Below, piece after piece: positions 1-9,413 of a stretch of 64,000 bases of DNA (within the stretch, counting starts at the first letter, position 1; each line of letters begins with the position of its first letter). Location of the stretch: NCBI GenBank assembly GCA_903909215.1, contig CAIVUX010000024.1, forward strand, positions 27,437-91,436, in the 5' to 3' direction. A program made the position numbers and the translations under genes. This DNA comes from an uncultured Ferrovum sp. (GTDB lineage Bacteria > Pseudomonadota > Gammaproteobacteria > Burkholderiales > Ferrovaceae). A model generated the notes under the pieces. That model saw only the letters and a list, made by a program, of their open reading frames with translations. It was not told the DNA's origin and did no database searches.

Positions 1-2622
1 TAGATAGGCCCAGTACAGAGGCGGCAGCGGGGTAAAACCCAAGGCATGAGAAAAGGGCGAGTACGGTAGCCACACGCCCACTACACAAATAACAATACTG
101 GTGATCACCAGCGGTAAGCTGGCCCGGCTTTGCAGAAACGGAATACGTCCGGTACGAATAATGTGGATGATCAATGTTTGCGACAACAAGGATTCTACAA
201 ACCAGCCAGTTTGAAACATAGAAGCAGTGAGTTCTGTGTTGGCCTTAAACACGTAATACATGGTGCCAAATGTGGCGTAATCAAAAATAGAACTGATCGG
301 ACCGACCATCAACATGAAGCGCGTAATATTGGCAATGTCCCAACGTCGAGGTTTGGCAATATATTCTTCATCTACGTTATCGGTGGGGATAGCGGTCTGA
401 GAAAAGTCATACAACAAATTATTGGTCAGTACCTGAATGGCTTGCATGGGCAAAAATGGCAGCCATGCACTGGCTCCCAGCACGCTAAACATATTTCCAA
501 AGTTTGAGCTGGCACCCATCTTGATGTATTTAACAATATTGCCAAATACCTTACGTCCTTCAATGACGCCCTCTTCCAAGACCATTAGGCTTTTTTCTAA
601 CAAAATGATATCAGCAGATTCTTTCGCAATATCCACTGCAGTGTCTACGGAAATGCCCACATCCGCCGCTTTTAATGCAGGACCATCATTAATTCCATCG
701 CCCATAAAGCCCACCACGTGACCGCGCATGTGCAGCGCCTTAATAACGCGCGCTTTCTGCGCAGGAGACAGTTTAGCAAACACCACCACTTCCTCCGCCG
801 CTTCTGCCAATTCTTCGTCAGTCATTTTGACCAGATCAGAGCCCAGCAAGATGCGATCTACCTTAAGGCCCACTTGACTGCATACTTTGCGCGTCACCAC
901 TTCGTTGTCGCCAGTTAAAATCTTTACCGACACACCATGACGATTGAGCGCTGCAATAGCAGCATGGGCACTGTCTTTGGGAGGGTCGAGAAACGCGATG
1001 TAACCCACCAGCGTTAACTCAGACTCGTCTTTCACGTTATAGAGCGGCGTTGTGGGGGGTGTTTCTTTGTAGGCAATGGCAATCACGCGGAAGCCGTCTT
1101 CGTTAAGATCGCGTGTCACTTGCACCAGTTTTTCTAAATCAGAGGGGGCTAAGGTAATGGTCTGGCCGTTCACCTCAGCGTGGGTGCAACAAGCAAACAC
1201 TTCTTCCACGGCGCCTTTGCAAATCAGTACATGACGGCCTTTGCCTTCCACTACCACCGACATGCGGCGCCGTTGAAAGTCAAAAGGAATTTCGTCTACT
1301 TTGCGATAATTGGCCCCTGCGCGCAGCTGATCATTAAGGCCCGCGTACTCCAGCACTGCCACATCCAACAGATTTTTTAATCCTGATTGATGGAAGCTGT
1401 TGAGATAGGCGTATTCCAGTACGTCTTCATTCTCGTGGCCGTAAATATCCACGTGCTTTTCTAAGATAATCTTATCTTGTGTGAGCGTGCCTGTTTTATC
1501 AGTACACAGTACATCCATGGCGCCAAAGTTTTGAATGGAATTAAGACGCTTCACAATCACTTTCTTGCGTGACATAGCCAAGGCCCCTTTGCCCAGATTA
1601 ACCGTCACAATCATGGGCAACATTTCAGGAGTTAGCCCTACCGCAACAGCCATAGAGAACAGCAGGGCTTCCATCCAATCGCCCTTGGTAAAGCCATTAA
1701 TCAAGAAAACTAAGGGGGTCATCACCAAGATGAAGCGGATCATCAGCCAAGTAAACTGATTAATGCCGCGGTCAAAGCTGGTGAGCTGCCGATCACCCGA
1801 CATCAATTGCGCCAAGCTACCAAAATAAGTATTAGAGCCCGTTAGCGCGATGACCGCCGTGGCCGTTCCGCTGACCACGTTGGTGCCCATAAAGCAGATG
1901 TTGGTGAGGTGCAGTGGGTCTTTGCCGGAAATTTCTTCGGTAATGGCGTATTTTTCCACCGGCAAAGCCTCACCTGTCAGCGAGGATTGATTAACGAACA
2001 AATCTTTGGCGGTTAATAAGCGGACGTCCGCTGGAATCATATCCCCCGCGGAGAGTTGAATAATATCACCCGGCACCAAAGTGTCGAGAGGCACTTCGCG
2101 ACGTTGCGGACCTTGTGGTGAAAGGTGCACATTGAAATAGCGGTTCACTTCATCGGGCACCCCGCTGCGCCGATCTTTACGCAACACTGTGGCCGTGGTA
2201 CTCACCATGGCGCGCAGGCGCTCAGCCGCGTTACCGGAGCGATGTTCTTGCACGAATGACAAGACAATACTGAGCGACACCATCAGAAAAATAATGCCAG
2301 CGGCTTCGGTATCCCCTAAGTAAAACGAGAGGCCCGATAAAGTGAGCAATAGGATATTGAGCGGGTTTTTAAAATGCGGTACCAGGCGCTTAAAGGGGCC
2401 TTTTTGCTTTTCATGGCTAATGGTGTTGGGACCGTAAATTAACAGACGGTCTTCCGCGTCGCGGTCTAATAGACCATCGGCCGTAGTTTCCAGACGACGT
2501 AGAGCAATTTCCGTGTCAGAACCTGCAACGTCGAGCAAGGTGGTGGAAATTTTATTGCTGACCACCGGCGCACCCTTGGGGCCACCCGTGAGCCGGGAGA
2601 TTAAATCAGTGATGTAAGCCAT
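1..2622 (-). CDS. mgtA: Magnesium-translocating P-type ATPase (MgtA), C-terminus cut by window edge
   Basis: P-type ATPase of the MgtA/MgtB group, an inner-membrane ATP-driven Mg2+ importer. The reading frame is open from an ATG at 2622-2620 down to base 1, giving 874 codons. The E. coli protein is about 898 residues, so roughly 20 C-terminal residues lie outside. Visible motifs are the actuator loop TGEALPVEK (about residue 213), the phosphorylation motif CTDKTGTLT with Asp near residue 375, the TGDN and MGDGINDGPAL hinge motifs, and a C-terminal block of membrane helices. A GAGG ribosome site sits just before the ATG, in the 3' arm of an inverted repeat (see 2628-2653). No mgtC-type partner is adjacent. 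Family assignment is firm; regulation by Mg2+ is not shown here. Confidence 0.93.
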   Translation of the reverse strand, partial: MAYITDLISRLTGGPKGAPVVSNKISTTLLDVAGSDTEIALRRLETTADGLLDRDAEDRLLIYGPNTISHEKQKGPFKRLVPHFKNPLNILLLTLSGLSFYLGDTEAAGIIFLMVSLSIVLSFVQEHRSGNAAERLRAMVSTTATVLRKDRRSGVPDEVNRYFNVHLSPQGPQRREVPLDTLVPGDIIQLSAGDMIPADVRLLTAKDLFVNQSSLTGEALPVEKYAITEEISGKDPLHLTNICFMGTNVVSGTATAVIALTGSNTYFGSLAQLMSGDRQLTSFDRGINQFTWLMIRFILVMTPLVFLINGFTKGDWMEALLFSMAVAVGLTPEMLPMIVTVNLGKGALAMSRKKVIVKRLNSIQNFGAMDVLCTDKTGTLTQDKIILEKHVDIYGHENEDVLEYAYLNSFHQSGLKNLLDVAVLEYAGLNDQLRAGANYRKVDEIPFDFQRRRMSVVVEGKGRHVLICKGAVEEVFACCTHAEVNGQTITLAPSDLEKLVQVTRDLNEDGFRVIAIAYKETPPTTPLYNVKDESELTLVGYIAFLDPPKDSAHAAIAALNRHGVSVKILTGDNEVVTRKVCSQVGLKVDRILLGSDLVKMTDEELAEAAEEVVVFAKLSPAQKARVIKALHMRGHVVGFMGDGINDGPALKAADVGISVDTAVDIAKESADIILLEKSLMVLEEGVIEGRKVFGNIVKYIKMGASSNFGNMFSVLGASAWLPFLPMQAIQVLTNNLLYDFSQTAIPTDNVDEEYIAKPRRWDIANITRFMLMVGPISSIFDYATFGTMYYVFKANTELTASMFQTGWFVESLLSQTLIIHIIRTGRIPFLQSRASLPLVITSIVICVVGVWLPYSPFSHALGFTPLPPLYWAYL

Positions 2623-2627
2623 AGAGC

Positions 2628-2653
2628 CTCAATTCCAGAACTCTAGAATTGAG
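2628..2653 (-). promoter_or_regulatory. Inverted repeat sequestering the mgtA ribosome binding site
   Basis: Perfect 8-bp arms CTCAATTC and GAATTGAG with a 10-base loop lie 6 to 31 bases upstream of the mgtA start. Read on the minus strand, the 3' arm ends in GAG and the next base completes GAGG, the likely Shine-Dalgarno sequence. Folding would therefore hide part of the ribosome site. It could also be a dimeric operator in DNA. Function is inferred; only the repeat and its position are seen. Confidence 0.5.
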
Positions 2654-2812
2654 TCATGGCCACGTTACATGGTGATGACAGGCAGGATTCCAGAGATGCT
2701 GGCTATGTTGTATTCGCGGGAACTGGAACAATCCAAGGTAAAACACCCTCAGGCACGGAGAAGCCGCAATTTTCCGCCCCAAGGGGTTACTCTGTCAACA
2801 CAATAAAGTGGT

Positions 2813-5392
2813 TTAACGTTTTGAAAAGATTATTTTTCCAGCTTTTACGTCCACCCAAACCGTTTCCTTCGGCGCGAAGCTGCCCTCTAAAATTTGCAAC
2901 GCCAACGGGTTCTCTAACTCGGACTGGATGGCACGCTTTAAGGGTCGGGCGCCGTACACCGGATCAAAGCCGGTTTGAGCCAATTTATCCAATGCCCCAT
3001 CAGACACTTCAAGGCCTAAATCCATTTTTTCCATACGCGTCTTAAGATATTGCAATTGAATGCGGGCAATAGAGCGCACCTCCTTTTCACCCAAGGAATG
3101 AAACACCACAATCTCGTCGATCCGGTTAACAAATTCAGGGCGGAAATGGATTTTCACCTCACCCATGACTGCCAATTTCACCACCTCGTAATCATCCTCA
3201 GACATTTGCTGAATCATCTGGGAGCCTAAATTAGAAGTCATCACAATCACCGTGTTCTTAAAGTCCACCGTGCGCCCTTGCCCGTCGGTCATACGCCCAT
3301 CGTCCAATACTTGCAACAGCACATTGAATACATCAGGATGCGCCTTCTCCACTTCATCTAATAAAATGACCGCGTAAGGTTTACGACGTACCGCTTCGGT
3401 TAAATAACCGCCTTCTTCATACCCCACATAACCTGGGGGCGCACCGATCAATCGTGCCACGGAATGTTTTTCCATAAACTCGGACATATCGATACGGATC
3501 AAATGTTCATCAGAATCGAACAAGAAATTCGCCAAAGCCTTACACAATTCTGTCTTGCCCACGCCAGTGGGGCCCAAAAACAAAAAAGAGCCATAAGGTC
3601 TATCTGGATCACTTAAGCCTGCACGGGAGCGGCGAATGGCATCGGATACCAGCCGTACCGCCTCGTTCTGCCCCACAACCCGCTGGTGCAGTTTCTCTTC
3701 CATATGCAGCAACTTGTCGCGCTCACCTTGCATCATTTTTGAAACTGGAATGCCTGTAGCACGAGACACCACTTCAGCAATTTCTTCAGCCCCTACTTGG
3801 GTGCGCAATAAACGATTGGGTTTTAATCCTGCGGCCGGAGTATCGGTAATGTGTAATTGAGCCTCCAATTGTGGAATACGGCCATATTTAAGCTCTGAGG
3901 CGCGTTGCAAGTCGCCCTTGCGTTGAGCGGACTCCATTTCAGCGCGCACCCGATCCAGCTCTTCCTTCACATGCTGGGTGCCCTGCACTTGCGCCTTTTC
4001 GGCTTTCCAGATTTCCTCTAAATCGGTATATTCTTTTTCCAGCTTTAGTATTTCTTCTTCTAGCAAGGCCAAACGCTTCTGTGATGCGTCATCGGTTTCT
4101 TTTCGGACCGCTTCCCGTTCAATCTTTAATTGAATAAGGCGACGAAATAATTTATCCATCACTTCAGGCTTGGAATCAATTTCCATTTTAATGCGTGCCG
4201 CGGCCTCATCAATTAAGTCGATGGCCTTATCTGGTAAGAAGCGATCCGTAATGTAACGATTGGATAATTCAGCGGCCGCCACAATAGCGGGATCCGTAAT
4301 TTCCACACCGTGATGCAATTCGTATTTTTCTTGCAGGCCACGCAGAATAGCGATGGTGTCTTCAACAGTGGGTTCACCCACCTGCACTTTCTGGAATCGG
4401 CGCTCTAAGGCCGCATCTTTTTCAATGTACTTGCGATATTCATCCAAGGTGGTAGCCCCCACGCAATGGAGCTCACCACGAGCCAAGGCGGGTTTCAACA
4501 TGTTCCCCGCATCCATAGCGCCTTCAGCTTTACCGGCGCCCACCATGGTGTGCAGTTCGTCGATAAATACAATGGTTTGCCCTTCGTCTTGCGAGAGTTC
4601 TTTTAATACAGATTTAAGGCGTTCTTCAAATTCACCACGATATTTGGCACCGGCCAACAAGGACGCCATGTCCAACGAGAGCACACGTTTGTTTTTAAGG
4701 CTTTCGGGCACTTCATCATTCACGATGCGTTGTGCCAACCCTTCCACAATGGCGGTCTTGCCTACACCGGGCTCACCTATCAAGACGGGGTTATTTTTGG
4801 TACGGCGTTGCAAAATTTGAATGACGCGCCGAATTTCATCATCACGGCCGATAACGGGGTCCAGTTTACCCATGCGTGCCCGCTCGGTTAAATCCAGGGT
4901 GTACTTTTTAAGCGCTTCGCGGTTCCCCTCTCCAGCAGCATTGCTGACAGATTCGCCACCACGCATGGCGGCAATCGCCACTTCCAAGCGGGCTCGATTG
5001 GCTCCATGCTGTTTAAATAGACGACCCGTTTCACCCTTATCATCACAGAGCGCCAGCAAAAATAATTCTGATGCAATAAATTGATCGCCCCGTTTTTGGG
5101 CTTCCTTTTCAGTGAGATTAAGCAACGCGTTTAAATCTCGGGATACGGTTATTTCTCCGCCCGTACCTTCCACTTGAGACAAGCGCGTTAGTGCAACGCC
5201 CAAGGCTTGCTTGAGAGCGCCCACTTGAACGTCCGCGCGGGTCAATAAAGAGGCGGTAGATCCATCCGCCTGAGACAGGAGTGCGGTCAGCATATGCTGC
5301 GGTTCAATAAAACCATTATCAGCACCCAATGCCAACGATTGGGCGTCCGCCAAGGCTTCTTGAAACCGGCTGGTCATTTTGTCTACGCGCAT
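2813..5392 (-). CDS. clpB: ATP-dependent disaggregase ClpB
   Basis: Hexameric AAA+ chaperone that rescues aggregated proteins in the cytoplasm together with DnaK. At 859 residues it matches the family length (E. coli 857). Order of domains: Clp N domain (1-145), first AAA+ with Walker A GEPGVGKT (about residue 202), coiled-coil middle domain rich in Glu, Lys and Arg (about 410-520), second AAA+ with Walker A GPTGVGKT (about 603), and the C-terminal D2-small domain with the [12 protein letters not shown] motif. The start [14 protein letters not shown] agrees with homologues. It is monocistronic: mgtA follows after about 190 bases, and mlaA diverges upstream. A strong sigma-32 type promoter lies at 5460-5488. 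Confidence 0.97.
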   Translation of the reverse strand: MRVDKMTSRFQEALADAQSLALGADNGFIEPQHMLTALLSQADGSTASLLTRADVQVGALKQALGVALTRLSQVEGTGGEITVSRDLNALLNLTEKEAQKRGDQFIASELFLLALCDDKGETGRLFKQHGANRARLEVAIAAMRGGESVSNAAGEGNREALKKYTLDLTERARMGKLDPVIGRDDEIRRVIQILQRRTKNNPVLIGEPGVGKTAIVEGLAQRIVNDEVPESLKNKRVLSLDMASLLAGAKYRGEFEERLKSVLKELSQDEGQTIVFIDELHTMVGAGKAEGAMDAGNMLKPALARGELHCVGATTLDEYRKYIEKDAALERRFQKVQVGEPTVEDTIAILRGLQEKYELHHGVEITDPAIVAAAELSNRYITDRFLPDKAIDLIDEAAARIKMEIDSKPEVMDKLFRRLIQLKIEREAVRKETDDASQKRLALLEEEILKLEKEYTDLEEIWKAEKAQVQGTQHVKEELDRVRAEMESAQRKGDLQRASELKYGRIPQLEAQLHITDTPAAGLKPNRLLRTQVGAEEIAEVVSRATGIPVSKMMQGERDKLLHMEEKLHQRVVGQNEAVRLVSDAIRRSRAGLSDPDRPYGSFLFLGPTGVGKTELCKALANFLFDSDEHLIRIDMSEFMEKHSVARLIGAPPGYVGYEEGGYLTEAVRRKPYAVILLDEVEKAHPDVFNVLLQVLDDGRMTDGQGRTVDFKNTVIVMTSNLGSQMIQQMSEDDYEVVKLAVMGEVKIHFRPEFVNRIDEIVVFHSLGEKEVRSIARIQLQYLKTRMEKMDLGLEVSDGALDKLAQTGFDPVYGARPLKRAIQSELENPLALQILEGSFAPKETVWVDVKAGKIIFSKR

Positions 5393-5459
5393 GATTTGCT
5401 TTCCTTTAGAGTTCTTCTTAAATCACCCAAGTGCATCGCCAATACTATTTATTACCACT

Positions 5460-5488
5460 TATATGGGGTCTTGTCTGAGCAATTCAAG
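5460..5488 (-). promoter_or_regulatory. Sigma-32 (heat-shock) promoter of clpB
   Basis: On the minus strand the -35 element CTTGAA (5488-5483) is followed by 14 bases and the -10 element CCCCATATA (5468-5460). This is nearly the full sigma-32 consensus, CTTGAA followed at 13-15 bases by CCCCATNT. Transcription would start near 5453, leaving a leader of about 60 bases before the clpB ATG. Elements and spacing are seen; RpoH dependence is inferred from the consensus. Confidence 0.82.
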
Positions 5489-5522
5489 CGCCATAGGGCC
5501 TTCATCCGTTATACTCTCGCCG

Positions 5523-6293
5523 ATGAATACTCAATCTAACCTTACCGTGAAAAATACCCCGCCTTTGCGTGTGTTCACTCTACTCCAACGACTGGTTGGG
5601 CCCGTGCTGATACTAACCCTTGCAGGCTGTGCCTCGGTGTCCGCAGATCGCGCCTCTGCGCGCGTGGATCCTTTAGAAAGTTATAACCGCACTATGTTTG
5701 CGGTGAATGACAAAATTGATACAGCCGTATTAATACCCGTGGCCAAAGGGTACAACACCGTAACCCCGGACTTTGTTCGTGCCGGTATTACAAATTTTTT
5801 TAGCAATATCTCAGATGTTGTTGTTTTTGTTAATGATTTTCTACAAGGAAAACCCAGGCAAGGAGCCCAAGATGGCGCCCGCTTTGTGATAAACACCACC
5901 GTAGGGCTGCTTGGATTTATAGACGTAGCCACGGCGGCCGACCTGCCCAAGCACCGAGAAGACTTTGGACAAACCTTAGCGGTATGGGGTTGGGAAAACA
6001 GTGCTTATTTGATAGTGCCGTTACTGGGGCCTTACACGATCCGTGATGTGTGGGGAGAGGTTGTGGACACGCCCTTGGGACTGTATACCAACCTGCATAC
6101 CACCAACACCCATATAGCCGAGATTTATGGAGTTGAAACCCTTAACCTGCGAGCCAATCGCTTGGTGGCCAGCAATGTCATGGAAACTGCCGCCATAGAT
6201 CGCTATAGTTTTGTGCGCGATGCTTTCTTGCAACGGCGCCGCAACATGATCTACGACGGTAATCCCCCGCCCCTACCGGACGACGAACAGTAG
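5523..6293 (+). CDS. mlaA: MlaA (VacJ) outer-membrane lipid-asymmetry lipoprotein
   Basis: Lipoprotein of the Mla pathway that removes misplaced phospholipids from the outer leaflet of the outer membrane and passes them to MlaC. The chosen ATG at 5523 gives 256 residues with a hydrophobic signal and lipobox LAGC about 30 residues in. The open frame extends upstream to 5379, but that part overlaps the clpB promoter and lacks a signal peptide. The family core follows: DPLESYNRTMFAVND, then the REDFGQTLAVWG and GPYTIRDVWG blocks. The gene stands apart from any mlaFEDCB operon. No Shine-Dalgarno is visible. A TATACT at 5510-5515 ends only 7 bases before the ATG, so the mRNA may be leaderless; that is weak inference. 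Confidence 0.9.
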   Translation: MNTQSNLTVKNTPPLRVFTLLQRLVGPVLILTLAGCASVSADRASARVDPLESYNRTMFAVNDKIDTAVLIPVAKGYNTVTPDFVRAGITNFFSNISDVVVFVNDFLQGKPRQGAQDGARFVINTTVGLLGFIDVATAADLPKHREDFGQTLAVWGWENSAYLIVPLLGPYTIRDVWGEVVDTPLGLYTNLHTTNTHIAEIYGVETLNLRANRLVASNVMETAAIDRYSFVRDAFLQRRRNMIYDGNPPPLPDDEQ

Positions 6294-6303
6294 TTTGGGG
6301 TAG

Positions 6304-6341
6304 TTTTGGGGTCAGACCCCCCATGGGGTCTGACCCCAAAA
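6304..6341. repeat. Palindromic GGGGTC-A/T-GACCCC element, inverted pair
   Basis: Two 13-base units (6308-6320 with central A, 6325-6337 with central T) separated by CCAT and flanked by TTTT and AAAA form a hairpin with 17-bp arms. It lies between the convergent ends of mlaA and a GNAT gene. In both directions the T-run precedes the stem and the A-run follows it, the reverse of an intrinsic terminator. It belongs to the window-wide family described in the findings. An extra partial unit (TTTGGGGTAG) is just upstream at about 6295-6304. Confidence 0.85.
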
Positions 6342-6351
6342 AAAATGAACC

Positions 6352-6795
6352 TTATTTCACCAAAGGTTGCTTAAAGCCAAACGTCTTAATGGTAAAACCT
6401 TCGCGGAAATAGAACTTATGGGCCTGCTCTCGTGCGGTGCCCGACTCCAACTCAATACTCACACAGCCGCGCGCCAACCCTTCCTGCTTAACAAAATCCA
6501 TCAGCGCCTTGCCTACGCCTTTAGAGCGGGTATTGGGATCGGCCACCAAGTCTTCATTAGTGATCTTCTTGCCGGTCATGGTATTGGTGGTCACGCGAAA
6601 GGTCACTACGCCACACAATTCATCGCCCTCCATGGCCACTGCCATTTCAGCACCCGTAGCCAATACTTCTTTCATACGGGCTACATAATTTTCAGGTATT
6701 TGTGGACGCAGGTGTCGATGAATGGGTTCGGCGCGAACCAATAGTGCTTCGTTAATAACAAACCCTTTTTCATCGGTCACTCGTACAATTTCCAT
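6352..6795 (-). CDS. GNAT family N-acetyltransferase
   Basis: Small acetyl-CoA-dependent N-acetyltransferase of 147 residues; substrate unknown. The acetyl-CoA loop (motif A) is seen as DPNTRSKGVGKALMDF at about residues 87-102, followed by the CVSIELESG strand and the AHKFYFREGF motif typical of GNAT C-termini. An AGAGGA ribosome site lies 5 bases before the ATG. The gene sits alone between two copies of the palindromic element (6304-6341 and 6831-6862), separating mlaA from thrC. That placement suggests a cassette or a repeat-delimited insertion, but base usage looks like its neighbours. Confidence 0.85.
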   Translation of the reverse strand: MEIVRVTDEKGFVINEALLVRAEPIHRHLRPQIPENYVARMKEVLATGAEMAVAMEGDELCGVVTFRVTTNTMTGKKITNEDLVADPNTRSKGVGKALMDFVKQEGLARGCVSIELESGTAREQAHKFYFREGFTIKTFGFKQPLVK

Positions 6796-6830
6796 AATGC
6801 GTCCTCTTTAGATAAATAGTAAATGGAAAC

Positions 6831-6862
6831 AGGGGTCAGACCCCATATGGGGTCTGACCCCT
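6831..6862. repeat. Palindromic GGGGTC-A/T-GACCCC element, inverted pair
   Basis: Units at 6832-6844 (central A) and 6849-6861 (central T) with spacer ATAT form a perfect 14-bp-arm hairpin including flanking A and T. An A-run follows on the plus strand. It lies between the start of the GNAT gene and the end of thrC, both on the minus strand, so it would be in the leader of the GNAT gene or the 3' end of the thrC message. Confidence 0.85.
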
Positions 6863-6872
6863 AAAAAAAAAA

Positions 6873-7988
6873 TTAAAGGTAACGCTGAATAAGTGCACCA
6901 ATAGCGGTACGGTCTGCGGAAACCTTGTAAGGCGCCTCGCTTTGTGCAATCGCAGTGTCGGGATCCTTTAAGCCATGACCTGTCAGCGTGGCCACAATGG
7001 TGCCGCCGGGTTTAATTTTGCCGCGCGCAAGATCCTTTATTAAACCTGCCAAGGACGTGGCCGATGAGGGTTCGCAGAAAATCCCTTCTGATTGCGCCAG
7101 TAATTTTTGCGCTGCCAAAATTTCAGCATCGGTGCATTCATCAAACCAACCACCCGATTCTTTGACGGCAGCCCACGCCAAATTCCAAGACATGGGGTTG
7201 CCAATGCGGATGGCGGTGGCAATGGTGTCGGGGTTTGCCACTGGACCGCCGCGCATAAACGGGGCTGAACCTGCGGCTTGATAACCCAACATAACCGGCC
7301 GATGAGTGGCGCTAGCCGCCCCATGATACGGGCATTGCCCATTGCATAACCCGCAAGCCTTTGTTTGTTGACACACGGACTCGCTATACCCCATCCAGTG
7401 AGCGCTGATGTTGCCCGCATTGCCCACTGGCAACACATGATAATCAGGAGCATCGCCCAAGGCATCAATCACTTCAAAAGCAATGGTTTTTTGCCCTTGT
7501 AGCCGGTAAGGATTTACAGAATTCACCAAGGCCACAGGCATTTCACTGGCAATTTCTTGCACCAAGCGCATGCCATCATCAAAATTTCCTTCAATTTGAA
7601 TAACCACAGAACCATGCATCATGGCTTGCGCTAATTTACCTAAGGCAATTTTGCCCTCAGGAATTAGTACAAAACAGGTCATGCCAGCCCGTGCGGCGTA
7701 GGCCGCGGCAGAGGCCGAAGTATTGCCCGTGGAGGCGCAGATAATGGCGCGTGAACCTGCCTCAACCGCCTTGGTCACCGCCATGGTCATGCCGCGATCT
7801 TTAAATGAGCCGGTGGGGTTCAGCCCTTCAAACTTAGCCAAAATTCGGCCATCGTAACCCAATTGTTTGGGTAAATTAACCAGTTCGATCAAGGGCGTAT
7901 TGCCTTCATTTAAAGAAATGATGGGCGTACTGACCGTGACCGGTAAGCGATCGTGGTAGCGGTGAATTAAACCTTGGTAATGGGCCAT
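6873..7988 (-). CDS. thrC: Threonine synthase with an unusual four-cysteine insertion
   Basis: PLP enzyme that converts O-phosphohomoserine to threonine and phosphate, the last step of threonine synthesis. The 371-residue protein is of the compact type. PLP lysine is Lys63 in GSFKDRG, and the phosphate-binding loop is seen as STGNTSASAAAYAARAG and PVGNAGN. It follows hom by 9 bases, so the two are co-transcribed and catalyse flanking steps. Odd feature: between GYSE (about 204) and THRP (about 229), where homologues I remember have a short loop, this protein has an insertion carrying Cys206, Cys212, Cys215 and Cys219 (ACGLCNGQCP). Four closely spaced cysteines suggest a metal site or disulfides. 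Confidence 0.95.
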   Translation of the reverse strand: MAHYQGLIHRYHDRLPVTVSTPIISLNEGNTPLIELVNLPKQLGYDGRILAKFEGLNPTGSFKDRGMTMAVTKAVEAGSRAIICASTGNTSASAAAYAARAGMTCFVLIPEGKIALGKLAQAMMHGSVVIQIEGNFDDGMRLVQEIASEMPVALVNSVNPYRLQGQKTIAFEVIDALGDAPDYHVLPVGNAGNISAHWMGYSESVCQQTKACGLCNGQCPYHGAASATHRPVMLGYQAAGSAPFMRGGPVANPDTIATAIRIGNPMSWNLAWAAVKESGGWFDECTDAEILAAQKLLAQSEGIFCEPSSATSLAGLIKDLARGKIKPGGTIVATLTGHGLKDPDTAIAQSEAPYKVSADRTAIGALIQRYL

Positions 7989-7997
7989 AACAATCCT

Positions 7998-9320
7998 TTA
8001 AGAGGTACCGAGCGATTCTAAGCGAATGCGGGTAATAGCGCCGGCAATACTGTCCAGCGCCTCAATTTTCACTATCGCTTGATCAATTTGTTTTTCTATC
8101 GTGCGATGGGTCAGCATAATCACATCCACGCGTTCCTCCCCGGCTACGGGCTCCCGCTGCAGCATGGCTTCAATGGAGATGCCCAGATCCGCCAAAATGC
8201 GTGTGATATCCGCTAAAACGCCAGGGCGATCAAGGGCGCGCATGCGCAAGTAGTAAGAGGTTTCCACCTCCGCTACCGGCAGAATAGGGTCATTGCGCAG
8301 CTGATCGGGCTGGAAAGCCAAATGGGGTACGCGGTTGCCGGGGTCCGAAGTGGCCATGCGGGTAATATCCACCAAATCGGCAATCACGGAAGACCCGGTG
8401 GGCTCAGCGCCCGCACCGGCACCGTAATAGAGGGTTTGGCCTGCCGCATCAGCCTTCACCAACACCGCATTCATGACGCCATCTACATTTGCGATTAACC
8501 GTTTCTCCGGAATCAACGTGGGGTGCACGCGCAGCTCAATGCCTTTGGGCGTGCGGCGCGTTATACCCAGCAACTTAATGCGATAGCCAAACTCTTCTGC
8601 GTAGGCAATGTCTTGTGCCGTGAGCTTGGAAATACCTTCGGTGTATACCCGATCAAATTGCATGGGAATACCAAAGGCAATGGAGGCCATAATGGTGAGC
8701 TTATGGGCTGCATCAATGCCCTCAATATCAAAGGTGGGGTCGGATTCTGCATAACCCAAAGCCTGTGCTTCCTTAAGGGCGTCCGCAAAACCAGCGCCTT
8801 CATCGCGCATTCTGGTCAGGATAAAATTACTGGTGCCATTGATGATTCCGGCTATCCATTCAATTCGATTGGCCGTCAACCCTTCGCGCAGCGCCTTGAT
8901 AATGGGAATGCCGCCTGCCACAGCCGCTTCGAAAGCCACCATTACACCCTTCTCGTGCGCGGCCTTAAAAATTTCATTGCCATGCAAAGCCAGCAACGCC
9001 TTGTTGGCGGTGACCACATGCTTTCCGTTGGCAATGGCTTGCAACACCAATTCCCGTGCCGGATGAATGCCGCCCATAAGTTCGGCCACAATATCCACAT
9101 CGGGCGAGCCCACAACGTCAGCCGGGTTGGTGGTAAGCGTAATGCCAGAGCCGGTTTTTTTTACAGCCGCCTCTAAGTCAGATTCTCGTACAGCCGCCAT
9201 GGTCACTTTAATTTCGCGACCTGCACGCCGGGCGATTTCTTCACGGTTGCGGTTTAGGATGGTAAAAGTCCCCCCTCCCACCACACCTAACCCCAGCAAA
9301 CCCACCTGTATTGGCTTCAT
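7998..9320 (-). CDS. hom: Homoserine dehydrogenase
   Basis: NAD(P)-dependent reduction of aspartate semialdehyde to homoserine, the branch point to threonine and methionine. The 440-residue monofunctional form starts with the Rossmann loop GLGVVGGG (residues 10-17), contains the catalytic-domain signature with GGIPIIKALREGL and NGTSNFILTRM, and ends with an ACT domain (about 350-440) expected to bind threonine for feedback inhibition. It is the first gene of the hom-thrC pair. The start at 9320 is preceded by a purine-rich GGATAGGGTG. There is no aspartokinase domain or neighbour. Confidence 0.96.
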   Translation of the reverse strand: MKPIQVGLLGLGVVGGGTFTILNRNREEIARRAGREIKVTMAAVRESDLEAAVKKTGSGITLTTNPADVVGSPDVDIVAELMGGIHPARELVLQAIANGKHVVTANKALLALHGNEIFKAAHEKGVMVAFEAAVAGGIPIIKALREGLTANRIEWIAGIINGTSNFILTRMRDEGAGFADALKEAQALGYAESDPTFDIEGIDAAHKLTIMASIAFGIPMQFDRVYTEGISKLTAQDIAYAEEFGYRIKLLGITRRTPKGIELRVHPTLIPEKRLIANVDGVMNAVLVKADAAGQTLYYGAGAGAEPTGSSVIADLVDITRMATSDPGNRVPHLAFQPDQLRNDPILPVAEVETSYYLRMRALDRPGVLADITRILADLGISIEAMLQREPVAGEERVDVIMLTHRTIEKQIDQAIVKIEALDSIAGAITRIRLESLGTS

Positions 9321-9386
9321 ATCACCCTATCCTTGAAAAACACGTCCCAAAACCCACAGGATGCAGATTTGGTGCCGTACAAAAGG

Positions 9387-9392
9387 TATAAT
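9387..9392 (+). promoter_or_regulatory. Candidate -10 box upstream of the Mth938-like gene
   Basis: TATAAT, 21 bases before the ATG at 9414, in the divergent gap between hom and the Mth938-like gene. No good -35 sits at 17 bases (CAGATT); TTGGTG is present but only 12 bases away. The box fits transcription starting near 9399 with a leader of about 15 bases that still includes GGAG at 9404-9407. Confidence 0.4.
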
Positions 9393-9413
9393 TTTACCCG
9401 AACGGAGCCCCCT

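Noticed and set aside
4353..5084. Long plus-strand frames opposite clpB
   Set aside because: They mirror clpB codons and show no ribosome site or known family.
6988..7468. Overlapping frames within thrC, including one reading across the cysteine insertion
   Set aside because: They are shadow frames. The thrC frame itself is continuous through the insertion, so no frameshift explains it.
8523..9176. 217-residue plus-strand frame opposite hom
   Set aside because: hom is a full-length conserved enzyme on the other strand; the opposing frame has no recognisable domain.
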